This document shows, in pieces, positions 18,081 through 27,485 of a DNA stretch of 64,000 nt. A program made the position numbers and the translations under genes. The stretch covers positions 9,636 to 73,635 of the forward strand of contig CAZUNO010000015.1 in the NCBI GenBank assembly GCA_964621445.1. Reading direction: 5' to 3'. Within the stretch, counting starts at the first letter, position 1; the number at the start of each line of letters is the position of its first letter. The notes beneath the pieces are model-generated. The model saw only the letters and a list, made by a program, of their open reading frames with translations. It was not told the DNA's origin and did not search any database. The stretch comes from CAZUNO01 sp964621445 [NCBI: Candidatus Hadarchaeota archaeon] (lineage in GTDB: Archaea; CAYQAE01; CAYVLA01).

Positions 18081-19286
18081 ATGTCCGAGCTGCTTTCATC
18101 AAGAGAAAGAATGCTAAAGGCTCTAGATTGCAGGGAGGCTGACCATGTTCCCCTGTCCTTTATGATCTATACTGCTTTGAGGAAGCAGTGCAACGACGAC
18201 TTTGAATTCGTGGATAGACAGCTCGAGATGGGGTTGGATGCTACAGTCCGACTAGAACTTTCCTCCTCGGATGATATACCTAATCACAGGGATCTTCCTG
18301 GTCTACCGATTCGCTATGATCCAGATGTGGAGGTCGACGAATGGGTTGAAGAAGGACCGGGACAAGGGCAACCAAACATTCTGCATAAGGAATACCACAC
18401 GCCTGCGGGTGTATTGAGTACAGTTGTGAATCAAACCGAAGACTGGCCCTACGGGGATCATGTTCCACTTCTTGACGATTATCTGTGTCCTCGTTCTCAG
18501 AAGTACCTAGTAGAGAAGAAAGAGGATCTCGAGGCACTTCGCTATCTTTTGACATCGCCATCTGAGAAGGATATTGATGCATTCCAAAGAAAATCAGAAA
18601 AAGCCCTAGAGTTTGCTGATGATCGTGATCTTCTAGTTACAGGGGGACGTGGAGTTGGGATGGATGCTTCTGCATGGTTATGCGGATTCCGAAATGTGGC
18701 AATCGCTGCTCTTCGCCGGCCCGATTTTGTGGAAAGCCTCGCAAAATTCTTGCATTCATGGAATCGCAAGAGGATGAGGGTTTTTCTGGACACGGGCGTC
18801 GACCTTTTCGTACGGCGTGGCTGGTACGAAGGCACAGATTTTTGGTCACCAAAGCTGTACCGCCGGTTCATATTTCCTTATCTTAAGAAGGAAATTGAGA
18901 TGACTCACAGAGCAGGGGCGAAGTTTGGATATATAATGACCAGTGGGTCCATGCCACTCCTCGAGATGTTTGTTGAAGCTGGATTGGATGTGTTGATCGG
19001 AATTGACCCTGTCCAGGGAAGAGGAACCGATCTATCCATGATGAAACGCAAACTTCGGGGAAAGATCTGCCTATGGGGCGGGGTCAATGGTTTCATCACC
19101 ATGGAGACGGGTAGTAGGAACGATGTTACCAGAGCGGTCATGAGAGCTGTAAAGATACTTGGACCATCAGGGGGATTCATTCTTTCACCTGTGGACAATG
19201 TCCGGGATAATTCCCCTGCGACCAAGGAAAGGGTTCAAGCAATGATCGAGGAATGGAAGAGGATTAGAGAATATCCAATCAAGTAG
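18081..19286 (+). CDS. Uroporphyrinogen decarboxylase (URO-D) family protein 1
   Basis: A 401-residue URO-D-fold protein of the kind that transfers methyl groups from corrinoid proteins or acts in O-demethylation (MtaA/CmuA relatives), rather than in haem synthesis. The family start SSRERMLKALDCREADHVPL, the middle DLFVRRGWYEGTDFWSPKLYRRFIFPYLKK, GAKFGYIMTSGSMPLLEMFVEAG and the C-terminal LWGGVN...GGFILSPVDN are present. The HxCx(n)C zinc motif of methylcobamide:CoM transferases is not obvious. It sits behind GH4 in the same lower-GC block; a second, distant URO-D protein is at 27778-28857. The substrate is unknown; demethylation of methoxylated compounds is a possibility. Confidence 0.8.
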   Translation: MSELLSSRERMLKALDCREADHVPLSFMIYTALRKQCNDDFEFVDRQLEMGLDATVRLELSSSDDIPNHRDLPGLPIRYDPDVEVDEWVEEGPGQGQPNILHKEYHTPAGVLSTVVNQTEDWPYGDHVPLLDDYLCPRSQKYLVEKKEDLEALRYLLTSPSEKDIDAFQRKSEKALEFADDRDLLVTGGRGVGMDASAWLCGFRNVAIAALRRPDFVESLAKFLHSWNRKRMRVFLDTGVDLFVRRGWYEGTDFWSPKLYRRFIFPYLKKEIEMTHRAGAKFGYIMTSGSMPLLEMFVEAGLDVLIGIDPVQGRGTDLSMMKRKLRGKICLWGGVNGFITMETGSRNDVTRAVMRAVKILGPSGGFILSPVDNVRDNSPATKERVQAMIEEWKRIREYPIK

Positions 19287-19363
19287 TCTATCCAATAAAC
19301 TGATCTTACTCGGAGCACCTATAATTGGCGACAATTAGGTGATGAAGGGTAAAACGTACGTAT

Positions 19364-20617
19364 CTAACGGCTGAATTTGGTTATCCCGACGTCTCGATAA
19401 AGGTGTTTTCTGGCCATCAACGTCCACAGGACGTAACCCGAAACCATCAACGCGGATGTGGTGACAAGCCATTCGATGGTGTAGACCCATAGAAGGGCAA
19501 TGCCTCTCAGGTCCCTTGCCATTTTATCCGCTTCTTGAAGGTCCTGAAAAACCCGTGTCATCGTTTTTTCGCATTCAACAAATTCTTGGTTCAGGTACTG
19601 CTCCTCGGCCATATGGACTTCGTCTTCGAGTTCCCATATGGCCTTCTGGACCTTTTCTGTATTGGCTCCGAACTTATCGATGAAATCGCTTAGCGAGATA
19701 AGCACTGCCTTTTTCGCTCTGAATTCGATGAAGCTAGACTTTAGGCGATGAAATACCTCTACATCCTGGATGAGAGATCTTCCCGTGGAGTAGAGGATGA
19801 TGTTGGTGAGAATGTCTGGAGCGTATATATTATCATTTGATGTCTTGGGATAGCGGAAGAAACCAAGTTCCTTGTGCATGGCGTCACCAATTGTCATCGT
19901 GGTCCCCTCCCCGTATTTCCAGGTGATTAGATATGGAACATCTTCATTCCCCGGGAAGTTCCCCACCTGCCAGGCGAGAATTGTAGATCCGTCCCGTGGT
20001 ATCAATAACCTCGATTCACTGCAACCAACTTCTTCAATTCCATATGGAATATAGGGAGTCAATACCGGGTCGGGGAAGTCCTTGTTGACACGTACTGTGA
20101 AATGATTATATGTGCTCTCTCCACCGCCTCCCCGCGCAACGACTGCTGGCGCATCATTGGGGAATGACTGTTGCGTGAGGGAGTTGGCCCAAGCCTCATG
20201 TATTTGGGAAACTATACTGAAGACGCTTGCATCATTAAAACCCCCCGCTCCTTCCTCTATAACGTCGTGCATCCACTTGTCCTGCTGTGTCGTGAACAGG
20301 TAGTATTCCGGAGAAGTCAAGAGTATATAGTCAAAGCTCTTCATCTCCTCATAAGTTCGAGGAAAGTACTGTCGTATGTACTTGATCATGGTACTCGCTC
20401 CACCTCGGATGTAGTCACCTCTAGCTGGAATTGCCACCATGTCAATGAGGGGTTCGTCCCTCAGAAAGTGGGGAAGTTGGGCGTTGCGATCCAGGATCTG
20501 CCCGGTGAGCATCACTTTGATCTGTTCTCCTCCTAGACAGGAGGGTGAAGAAATCAAAATAACTCCCGATAGCACCAGTATCAACAAAGACCAAAATTGG
20601 GAGGATGGATGATGCAA
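19364..20617 (-). CDS. Surface-anchored ThuA-like family protein, member 3
   Basis: A 417-residue member transcribed opposite to its neighbours. Signal peptide FWSLLILVLSGVILISSPSC (possibly a lipobox-like LISSPSCLGG), then KVMLTGQIL, KYIRQYFPRTYEE, FDYILLTSPE, EEGAGGFND and WKYGEGTTMTIGD. The helical segment has LISLSDFIDKFGAN and the C-terminus is ALLWVYTIEWLVTTSALMV, tail MARKHLYRDVGIT. GC and codon use are lower than in member 4, with which it shares a 60-base divergent promoter region. ATG 20617 fits the TATA spacing. Confidence 0.75.
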   Translation of the reverse strand: MHHPSSQFWSLLILVLSGVILISSPSCLGGEQIKVMLTGQILDRNAQLPHFLRDEPLIDMVAIPARGDYIRGGASTMIKYIRQYFPRTYEEMKSFDYILLTSPEYYLFTTQQDKWMHDVIEEGAGGFNDASVFSIVSQIHEAWANSLTQQSFPNDAPAVVARGGGGESTYNHFTVRVNKDFPDPVLTPYIPYGIEEVGCSESRLLIPRDGSTILAWQVGNFPGNEDVPYLITWKYGEGTTMTIGDAMHKELGFFRYPKTSNDNIYAPDILTNIILYSTGRSLIQDVEVFHRLKSSFIEFRAKKAVLISLSDFIDKFGANTEKVQKAIWELEDEVHMAEEQYLNQEFVECEKTMTRVFQDLQEADKMARDLRGIALLWVYTIEWLVTTSALMVSGYVLWTLMARKHLYRDVGITKFSR

Positions 20618-20643
20618 AAATCTTCTCGCTTAAAAAGCGACGA

Positions 20644-20655
20644 TTATTATATAAC
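20644..20655. promoter_or_regulatory. Shared divergent promoter between family members 3 and 4
   Basis: TTATTATATAACT is TATA-like on both strands. It is about 30 bases from ATG 20617 on the minus strand and about 30 from TTG 20679 on the plus strand, so it could drive both genes. Confidence 0.45.
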
Positions 20656-20678
20656 TATTTCGCCCGGGTTAACAGTTA

Positions 20679-21947
20679 TTGGGTTTACCTGTACCGCATA
20701 GAGCATTGAATAGGAGATTCCTCATATCATTTACCTGCCTGTTACTGGTGTTCGGCCCGAATGCTCTGGCGGCCGAGCGGATCGACCTCCTGCTCATAGG
20801 CCACGTGGTTTCCTCCTACAACCCGGTGACCACATTCCTGGATCCCGACCCTTCAGTCAGGTACACCATAGTCCCCACCAGCGAGAGCCACGCGCTTCCC
20901 CTAAACGAGGATGATGCCAAGAGGTACGTAAAGCAGTACTTCCCTCGGACCTATGAAGACCTTGCCGATTACGACTTCCTGATGTACTCCATACCATACA
21001 TTCTGCCCCTAACCCTGAACCAGATATCCTGGCTGAGGGAGGTCGTTTATTCCGGCGAATGCGGCGCACTCACGGATCAGGGAGGGCTGAGGCTGGACGT
21101 GAAGTACGCCCAGTTCTGGGTTAATTCCGGCATGAGCGAGGTGTTCGCCAATGATGCGGAGGCCGTGTTGCAGACGGGAAAGGTGACCTACAGCGACTCG
21201 GGGTACAGGCTTTCCGTTAAGCCGGAGGCCCAGCCCCAGGTCCTGGAACCCCTGATTAGCCTGGGTCTGGAGGACATCCCGGCCCTGGGCCTCTTCCACA
21301 CCGTTCCCAGGGAGGGAGCACGGATAATAGCTGAGGCCATGGGCAACTTCCCGGACATACCCGGGTACTCGAAGAGCGCCCCCTGGCTCATGTACTACCA
21401 GTACGGAGAGGGGTCCTCTTGGACCCTCTGCGACAACTTCGTCAATCCGTTCTGGTGCGGCATGTATTACGGGAGCGTGCAGGGCGACCTGCAGACCGAT
21501 GTTCTGATGAACATCATATGGCCCACCGTGGGGTGGGAGCTTCCCAGGGACGCCGCGCTCGTTCACAGGATACGCCTCCGTTTCAGGGATTACATAGAGG
21601 AGAGGAGTCTCCAGATCTCGGTGGTGGAGTTCGTGGACAGGCTTGGAGCCAATCTACTGCCGGTGGAGCAGGTCCTGGATACGGCAGACCAACTGAAGGG
21701 AGAGGCCGAAGAGCTTTACCTGGAACAGAGATACCAGGATTGCGAGGAGGAGCTTGACGGGGCATTCGCAAAAATTGAGGAGGCCGGCGGGCTGGCCCTG
21801 GACCAGAAGAAACGGGCCCTGCTCTGGGTGTATATCATAGAGTGGGCCGCGGTGACCGGCGCCCTCATGATCTGCGGCTTCGTTATCTACACGGTGATGA
21901 TCCAGAGGCGTTACTACAGGGAGATTCGCACCACTCGTACACAGTAA
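20679..21947 (+). CDS. Surface-anchored ThuA-like family protein, member 4
   Basis: A 422-residue member. The signal peptide is RRFLISFTCLLLVFGPNALA; TTG 20706 would give a cleaner start just before it. The domain follows the family order: LLLIGHVVS, KQYFPRTYEDLADYDF, QISWLREVV, YQYGEGSSWTLCDN, then ISVVEFVDRLGAN and ALLWVYIIEWAAVTGAL with tail MIQRRYYREIRTTRTQ. It is divergent from member 3 across a shared promoter and lies just upstream of a membrane-plus-winged-helix protein whose ATG is 42 bases after its stop. Confidence 0.75.
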   Translation: MGLPVPHRALNRRFLISFTCLLLVFGPNALAAERIDLLLIGHVVSSYNPVTTFLDPDPSVRYTIVPTSESHALPLNEDDAKRYVKQYFPRTYEDLADYDFLMYSIPYILPLTLNQISWLREVVYSGECGALTDQGGLRLDVKYAQFWVNSGMSEVFANDAEAVLQTGKVTYSDSGYRLSVKPEAQPQVLEPLISLGLEDIPALGLFHTVPREGARIIAEAMGNFPDIPGYSKSAPWLMYYQYGEGSSWTLCDNFVNPFWCGMYYGSVQGDLQTDVLMNIIWPTVGWELPRDAALVHRIRLRFRDYIEERSLQISVVEFVDRLGANLLPVEQVLDTADQLKGEAEELYLEQRYQDCEEELDGAFAKIEEAGGLALDQKKRALLWVYIIEWAAVTGALMICGFVIYTVMIQRRYYREIRTTRTQ

Positions 21948-21988
21948 TCATAAGATATTTGTCCTTCTCATTGCCCCCAAGCGTCGTG

Positions 21989-22834
21989 ATGGATTCACAG
22001 GCCCTATCGGTGATAATCGCCACGGTGCTTTTGGGACCCCCGCAGGCGGCCCCAATGTCAATAGCGATTATGGGTCTGGGAATAGAGAAGGCCATGGCAC
22101 TTATGGCCTTTGGCCACCTGGGCAGTGCCCTGTTCCTTCTCTTTTTCTTTGAGCTGATCAGCCCCCTTATCGAAAAAATCAGGGGCTTTCTTGGCTATCT
22201 TTGGATAAGAATTAAGCAGAAAAGGGGCCTCAAACCCATTGAGGAAAGATCCAGCGTTCCGTTCCAGGTGATGACTCCGGGTAGCAAGTATTACCTTCTG
22301 GGCGCGGTGGCTTTTGTCTTCGCCTTCGGCTCCTTCGTGGGGGTTGCTGCCACAAAGGCAGTGAACATGAAGCGCTCTCGGGCCTTCGCAGCCGTTCTAA
22401 TCGGATGCGGAATCTCCGTGGTTTTCTGGTCCCTGGTGGCCTACTACCTATCCAGGACCATCAAACCCTGGTTGATCACCCTGGTATTCCTGGTCCTGGC
22501 CCTGGCCCTTCTATGGAGGGGCAAGATCCTGGAAAACAGGTTCATGTCGGAGATCAGGAAACTGGGCATAAGGGGAGTCCAGGTCCTGTACCTCATGGCA
22601 TATGAGGCATCCCCCCGAAAAATCGCTGCCAGGAGCCAGATGGGCATAGACGAGATAACCAAGGTGCTCGAGGAGCTGCGGAGAAAAGGGTATGTGACCT
22701 CAGTTGGACAAGACATATACGAGCTCACATCCAGGGGCCTGGACAGGGCTGGACGGCTCCCTGGATGGTTGGTGGAGTCTCTAAAATCGGATGAAGAGGA
22801 GGGGAATAAGGATGAAACTGACGGAAGAAGTTGA
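21989..22834 (+). CDS. Small-multidrug-export-like membrane protein with C-terminal winged helix
   Basis: A protein of about 280 residues from ATG 21989; the longer frame upstream overlaps member 4 and is not needed. The first part (LLGPPQAAPMSIAIMGLGI, two helices, loop, then FVFAFGSFVGVAATKAVNMKRSRAFAAVLIGCGI) resembles the two halves of the small multidrug export family (PF06695 type), about five membrane helices in all. Residues from about 190 on form a winged helix (RKIAARSQMGIDEITKVLEELRRKGYVTS). A DNA-binding module on a membrane transporter-like core suggests a membrane-tethered regulator or one-component sensor. It overlaps the next gene by 23 bases. Confidence 0.65.
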   Translation: MDSQALSVIIATVLLGPPQAAPMSIAIMGLGIEKAMALMAFGHLGSALFLLFFFELISPLIEKIRGFLGYLWIRIKQKRGLKPIEERSSVPFQVMTPGSKYYLLGAVAFVFAFGSFVGVAATKAVNMKRSRAFAAVLIGCGISVVFWSLVAYYLSRTIKPWLITLVFLVLALALLWRGKILENRFMSEIRKLGIRGVQVLYLMAYEASPRKIAARSQMGIDEITKVLEELRRKGYVTSVGQDIYELTSRGLDRAGRLPGWLVESLKSDEEEGNKDETDGRS

Positions 22835-23765
22835 AGTAGGTTCTCTGGGATTAAGAAACAGGATAGTGATGCCACCCATGGCCACCGGACTGGCAACCGA
22901 GAAGGGCGAGGTGACCGATGAACTGATCGACCACTACTCGTCCCGGGCACCTTGGCTGGGGCTGATAATCGTCGAACACAGCTATGTGCACCCCGAGGGT
23001 AGGCTTTCCAGCAGACAACTGGGAATATACGACGATTCCCTGGTACCGGGACTGGAGGAGCTATCAAGTTCGGTAAAGGAAGAGGGAACGCCGGTGTGCA
23101 TCCAGATTAACCACGCAGGCGCCAAGGCCGAGCCGGGTCCAGACCGGTATGCGGTGGGACCAAGCGCCGATGAGAATGCACACCAGCTTACCGAGGCAGA
23201 GATCTCGGAGGTGGTCGAGTCCTTCGGCAAGGCGGCGGCAAGGGCAGTATCAGCCGGCTTCGATGCCGTCGAGGTCCACGGCGCCCATGGATTTCTGCTT
23301 AACCAGTTCACCTCCCCGGTAACGAACCGCAGACAGGACTCATACGGTGGATATATCAAGAATAGAATGCGGTTCCCGCTCATGGTGGTGGATAGGGTTA
23401 GAAGGGAGACCAACGGAGAGGCCCAACTATGGTATCGCCTGGGAGCAGACGATCGCAACCCCCGAGGCAATAGCACAGAGGACGCGGCCAAGATGGCCAG
23501 GATGCTAGTGGACAGTGGAGTGGAGGTAGTTGACGTCTCGGGAGGGGTCTGTGGCTCCCGTCCCACAGGTCTCTCGGGACCTGGATACTTTGCATACGCT
23601 GCCCAAGCGGTCAAGGATGTCGTTGATGTGCCAGTGGTGGCCGTGGGCGGTATAAGGACCCCGGAAGATGCGGAGAGGATATTGTCGGAATGGAATATCG
23701 ACCTGGTGGCCGTGGGCCGGGCTCTACTTGAGGACCCCGAATGGGGTAGAAAGGCACAGGAATAG
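22812..23765 (+). CDS. NADH:flavin oxidoreductase (Old Yellow Enzyme family)
   Basis: A single FMN-binding TIM-barrel of about 317 residues. Motifs: GLRNRIVMPPMATGLA near the start, CIQINHAGAKA, GFDAVEVHGAHGFLLNQF, TNRRQDSYGG, and the phosphate-binding VGGIRTPEDAERIL and VAVGRALLEDPEW. It lacks the FeS/FAD extension of 2,4-dienoyl-CoA reductases, so it matches the short enoate or nitro reductase group. ATG 22812 with preceding AGGAGGGGAATAAGG is preferred over ATG 22791. It is translationally coupled to the membrane winged-helix gene before it. Confidence 0.92.
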   Translation: MKLTEEVEVGSLGLRNRIVMPPMATGLATEKGEVTDELIDHYSSRAPWLGLIIVEHSYVHPEGRLSSRQLGIYDDSLVPGLEELSSSVKEEGTPVCIQINHAGAKAEPGPDRYAVGPSADENAHQLTEAEISEVVESFGKAAARAVSAGFDAVEVHGAHGFLLNQFTSPVTNRRQDSYGGYIKNRMRFPLMVVDRVRRETNGEAQLWYRLGADDRNPRGNSTEDAAKMARMLVDSGVEVVDVSGGVCGSRPTGLSGPGYFAYAAQAVKDVVDVPVVAVGGIRTPEDAERILSEWNIDLVAVGRALLEDPEWGRKAQE

Positions 23766-23772
23766 GCAGTTA

Positions 23773-24348
23773 ATGGTAATAGAGGGAACATTCATAACTC
23801 CCGACGGAAAGCCAGGAGCGAGGAACAACCCATTGAAGATCCAAGATGCCGAGGAGCTCTTAAGAAAAATTCAGAAAAGGTACAATAAGAATCCAGATCA
23901 AGATTGGCGAATACTCATGGGCCGCGACTCCTCCGGACGCCCGACCCAGCTCATAGGAAACTCGAAAGCGTCCTGGCAGATAAAAGGAGAGATGGTTAAA
24001 CCTAGCAAGTTTGCTGGTGTGGGTTCCAGGCTCAAGGGAGTCAGCGGAGATGACCTGCTCGACGTGGGTGATCCCTTTTACGGCCTGAGGCCGGTCAAGA
24101 AGGAAGCGATGAGAAATATGCTCAAGACGGGCTCAAAAAAGTCACTCAAGAACTTGATAGGCCTGCCCCCGGCCTCACTGGATAGCGTGTCCTCTGCGGA
24201 GGCCCTCCTGGAGGGCCCCATCCTCCACTCGAGAACCCCTATCACCCCTATCTCGGACAAGCAGAGGGAGCTGGAGAACTCCCTCAACAGAAGTTTAGAG
24301 AAGTTAATGAGGGACAGATATCCGGAGACCAGAAGTGCCTACGGATAA
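23773..24348 (+). CDS. Conserved-looking hypothetical protein
   Basis: A 191-residue protein from ATG 23773, seven bases after the flavoenzyme stop. It is basic and hydrophilic with no signal or membrane segment: MVIEGTFITPDGKPGARN, then DAEELLRKIQKRYNKNPDQDW and a C-terminal charged helix. No family is recognised. Tight packing between the flavoenzyme and the Asp-box protein (eight bases to the next start) suggests one operon. Longer in-frame sequence upstream lies inside the flavoenzyme gene and is not used. Confidence 0.6.
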   Translation: MVIEGTFITPDGKPGARNNPLKIQDAEELLRKIQKRYNKNPDQDWRILMGRDSSGRPTQLIGNSKASWQIKGEMVKPSKFAGVGSRLKGVSGDDLLDVGDPFYGLRPVKKEAMRNMLKTGSKKSLKNLIGLPPASLDSVSSAEALLEGPILHSRTPITPISDKQRELENSLNRSLEKLMRDRYPETRSAYG

Positions 24349-24356
24349 TCCCTGAG

Positions 24357-25430
24357 GTGAAGTACCTGCCATCCATTGATGTTCGTGATTTACCGAGTTC
24401 AAGAGAGGTGACCGTTACCCGGGATAAGGGCTATTTCCCGGTGGTCGTCCAAACCGGACCCAGCAAGGCGGTCGCCGTGGTCCGGGCTGGAGCCGGACAT
24501 ATTGGCCTGAGGGGAAGGCTGGAGGTGGTCAGAACCGAGGACTCCGGACTTACCTGGTCCCAACCCGTTGTGGCAGCGGACAGCGAGTGGGATGATAGGA
24601 ATCCCTCCCTGGGCAAGACCCGTCGCGGCGATCTGGTGCTCGCATATCACCACCAGGGAAATTACGACTCCGATGGCAATATCGTGAAAGGAGATCGCGT
24701 TGACACCCTTCTCACCACCTCCACCGACGAGGGAGGCACCTGGAGCGACCCATACCCATTGAACCTAGAGGAACTCCGGGGACGTTCACCCTACGGCAGG
24801 ATGATCAACTATGGCGATCAGCTGCTGATGCCGATCTATGGAGCGGAGATAGGGAGGAAACTTCCTCTGGACCGTCCCTGCAGGAGCTACATAATCAGAT
24901 CGGAGGACGGGGGCAGGACCTGGAAGACTCCAACCGAGATAGCCAGTGAGATGAACGAGACATCGCTACTACCGATGCCCGATGGAGATATCATCGCCTT
25001 CCTGAGATCGGAAAAGGGCCATCCCGCTTCCATCTACGGCTCCTTCTCTAGCGATCAGGGGTATAAATGGTCTGAGCCCTCCCGGATAACAGCCGACTCG
25101 GAACACCCGGCCGACGCCCTTCTGTTGTCCAACGGCTGGACCCTTCTCTGCTTTGGAAATCGGCACCATCCGTACGGGGTCCAGGGCCTGGTGAGCACCG
25201 ATGGCGGCAAATCATGGAATGGGACCAGGTTGATATTCACCGACGACCTGCCGGATACGGACATCGGCTATCCGAGCATGACCATGTTTGATAACGGAAG
25301 GATTATGATCATGTATTACTCGAGAGGTATCAAGTCCAAATATAGCGGGAAAGGCGCCTTCGCGAGAGCCATCCTCTTCGAGGAGGATGAGTTGGTTTCA
25401 GCCCTCCAGAAAAGCGGGGCTGGAAAGTAA
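24357..25430 (+). CDS. Sialidase-like beta-propeller with five Asp-boxes
   Basis: A 357-residue, probably six-bladed propeller of the exo-alpha-sialidase superfamily. Five Asp-box loops (S-x-D-x-G-x-T/S-W) are visible: SEDSGLTW-like TEDSGLTW, STDEGGTW, SEDGGRTW, SSDQGYKW and STDGGKSW. Arg and Asp/Glu candidates (SEWDDRNPSLG, NETSLLPMPDG, PDTDIGYPSM) are placed as in sialidase-like enzymes. There is no signal peptide, so it acts in the cytoplasm or by another route; many such proteins act on other sugars than sialic acid. GTG 24357 is the start. It belongs to the operon starting with the membrane winged-helix gene. Confidence 0.85.
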   Translation: MKYLPSIDVRDLPSSREVTVTRDKGYFPVVVQTGPSKAVAVVRAGAGHIGLRGRLEVVRTEDSGLTWSQPVVAADSEWDDRNPSLGKTRRGDLVLAYHHQGNYDSDGNIVKGDRVDTLLTTSTDEGGTWSDPYPLNLEELRGRSPYGRMINYGDQLLMPIYGAEIGRKLPLDRPCRSYIIRSEDGGRTWKTPTEIASEMNETSLLPMPDGDIIAFLRSEKGHPASIYGSFSSDQGYKWSEPSRITADSEHPADALLLSNGWTLLCFGNRHHPYGVQGLVSTDGGKSWNGTRLIFTDDLPDTDIGYPSMTMFDNGRIMIMYYSRGIKSKYSGKGAFARAILFEEDELVSALQKSGAGK

Positions 25431-25436
25431 GCTTTG

Positions 25437-27485
25437 TCAGGGGAGGGTTATGGTGTTAACCTCGGTTTGTGATTCCATTCCCTGGACGAGGTCCCGGTCA
25501 TGAGTTACCAGGATGACCTGTCCAAGTTCCTCCAGACCGGCAAGGGTGCTGGCCAGAGATCGAACGTTTTCCTGGTCCATGTATTCTGTCGGCTCATCGA
25601 GTATCAGAAATCCCTGGTCCTGGACCTCGGGCTCCGTCTCCCTGAAGACCCGGGACAGCGCTATCCTCATGGAAAGACCGGCCATCACCCTTTCTCCCAC
25701 CGATAACATCTCCAGAGGCATCTTTCCGGAGGCTGTGCGGGCGATAACCCCGTAGTCATCATCAAGTTCTAGACCCTCTATAAAATCCCCGGAATATATA
25801 TCCCGGAAAATCTGGTCCGTGCGGGACTCGACAGTTGGTAATATCCGTTTTCTGGCATGAGGACCGATATTGTTGAATGCCCATCTGATGTCCTTAACCC
25901 GTTCTAGCTCATCCTCCAGGGAGGAATGCCTTTCCTCAATGGATTTCAAGCGGGTCTTTTTCATCTGTTCCTGGCCGAGTTTGTCCATGAGCTGGGAGAT
26001 CTCCTTTTCCAGCCTCTCCAGCATCCGTTTGTCGGCCATGTACTTCGCCAAGCGGTTCGATTCCTGGCCAACAGAGGGCGCCGACTTCTCCATCTCCTGG
26101 AGCATTTCCTTTTCCTTCTTTATCTCCTTTTCCATCTCCCGCTTGCTCTGGAGATCGGAGCTGAGCTGGGTCTCTATCTCCTCCTTTGAGGTCCTCAATC
26201 CGGAGTTCTGGGACCTCGCCTCCGATATCTCCCTCTCGGCTTCCCGCAGTTCCTGGTCTAGCCTGGAAAGACGGGACTGAAACCTGTCAACTGCCTGTTT
26301 GAATCTCTCCCTATCCTTCTCCTTGGACCGGATAGAGCTCTGAAGATCCTGGATCTTCTGGTCAAGGCTTCCTCGGGCATCCCGCGCGTGTTGAACGGTG
26401 AGTTGTGATCCACACAGAGGACAGATTGATTCACCCTCGGCCTCCATCTGGGAGAAGGTTTTTACCAGCCTCTCCTGCAACTCGAGATCGGCCTGGAGCT
26501 TCAGCACATCATTCTCCAGCTGCTGCAGGCTCTGCTGGTGCTCCTGAAGGTCCTCCGCTATCCTCTTTTTCCTCTCCTGCAGGCTCTGCTTCTCCTCGCG
26601 GAGGGATTCTATCCGATTTTCCCTCCTCAGGATATCAGCTTCGATCTCGTTCAGCCTTTCGTTTGCGGAGTCGATCCGCTCGTCCAGGGCCCCTCTATTG
26701 TGCTCAATGTTCTCCAGCCTCTGTCTAGTTGATGCCTGGTCCCTGCCGCCTTCCAGGTCTTGGGCAGAGATATCCTCGGAAATACCAGGCTCGCTCTTCA
26801 TTTTCTTGATCTCAGCCTGGAGGGTCATCTTCTCCTCCATACGACGGGAGAGCTCTTCTGATATCGATTCCGCGTTTTCCACCTCGGCCTGGGCCCTTAT
26901 CAGCTCCTCTCTTGCCCCGGACACCTCGTCTTCCAGCCTGGACTGCCTTTTCCTAAGGTCCTTCCAGGCCTCCTCGAAAACCCCGAGGCCTATCATGCGG
27001 TCAATCTCCCTTTCTCTCTCCTTTCCGGCCTCCAGAAGAGACCGGATTTCCCCCTGTCTTATGTAACAGGAGTTCCGGTATGTGCCCTGGTCGACAGGGA
27101 GCAGATCGTCCAGGGTCGCCTCCACCGCTGTTTTCTTTGAGGACATCTCATCTCCATTCCTGGTCAACCGTGTCTGGGTGGTTGATGCGCCCTCGTCACC
27201 TTTACTTAACTGCCTGAGAATGCGGTAGGAGCCTTCCGTAGAGACGCCACGTGGTCGAAAGCTGAGGGAGACTGTGCACTGGTTCTCCCCGATACTAACC
27301 AGTGGTGCAAGCCCGGTTGTACCGGTAACCGAGCCAAACAGGGCGAATTCTATGGACTCCAAGATCGACGTCTTGCCCGAGCCATTCGGTCCCTGGAGTA
27401 TGTTGATGCCGGGTGAGAAACGGACATTCCTGTCCTGGAAAATTTTGAAATTATGGAGTGAAAGTTCATTCACCATCATCTTCAT
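25437..27485 (-). CDS. Rad50/SbcC-like SMC-type ATPase
   Basis: A 682-residue ABC-type ATPase with long coiled coils. Walker A is GPNGSGKTS (about residue 34), the zinc hook is CPLCGSQL (about 355), the signature is LSVGERVMAG, and Walker B is LILDEPTEYMD. Rad50 proteins hold DNA ends together with the Mre11 nuclease, but no Mre11 gene is next to it. It is shorter than typical archaeal Rad50 (about 850-880 residues). The start ATG overlaps a 103-residue gene by 20 bases, so the two are probably co-translated. Confidence 0.85.
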   Translation of the reverse strand: MKMMVNELSLHNFKIFQDRNVRFSPGINILQGPNGSGKTSILESIEFALFGSVTGTTGLAPLVSIGENQCTVSLSFRPRGVSTEGSYRILRQLSKGDEGASTTQTRLTRNGDEMSSKKTAVEATLDDLLPVDQGTYRNSCYIRQGEIRSLLEAGKEREREIDRMIGLGVFEEAWKDLRKRQSRLEDEVSGAREELIRAQAEVENAESISEELSRRMEEKMTLQAEIKKMKSEPGISEDISAQDLEGGRDQASTRQRLENIEHNRGALDERIDSANERLNEIEADILRRENRIESLREEKQSLQERKKRIAEDLQEHQQSLQQLENDVLKLQADLELQERLVKTFSQMEAEGESICPLCGSQLTVQHARDARGSLDQKIQDLQSSIRSKEKDRERFKQAVDRFQSRLSRLDQELREAEREISEARSQNSGLRTSKEEIETQLSSDLQSKREMEKEIKKEKEMLQEMEKSAPSVGQESNRLAKYMADKRMLERLEKEISQLMDKLGQEQMKKTRLKSIEERHSSLEDELERVKDIRWAFNNIGPHARKRILPTVESRTDQIFRDIYSGDFIEGLELDDDYGVIARTASGKMPLEMLSVGERVMAGLSMRIALSRVFRETEPEVQDQGFLILDEPTEYMDQENVRSLASTLAGLEELGQVILVTHDRDLVQGMESQTEVNTITLP

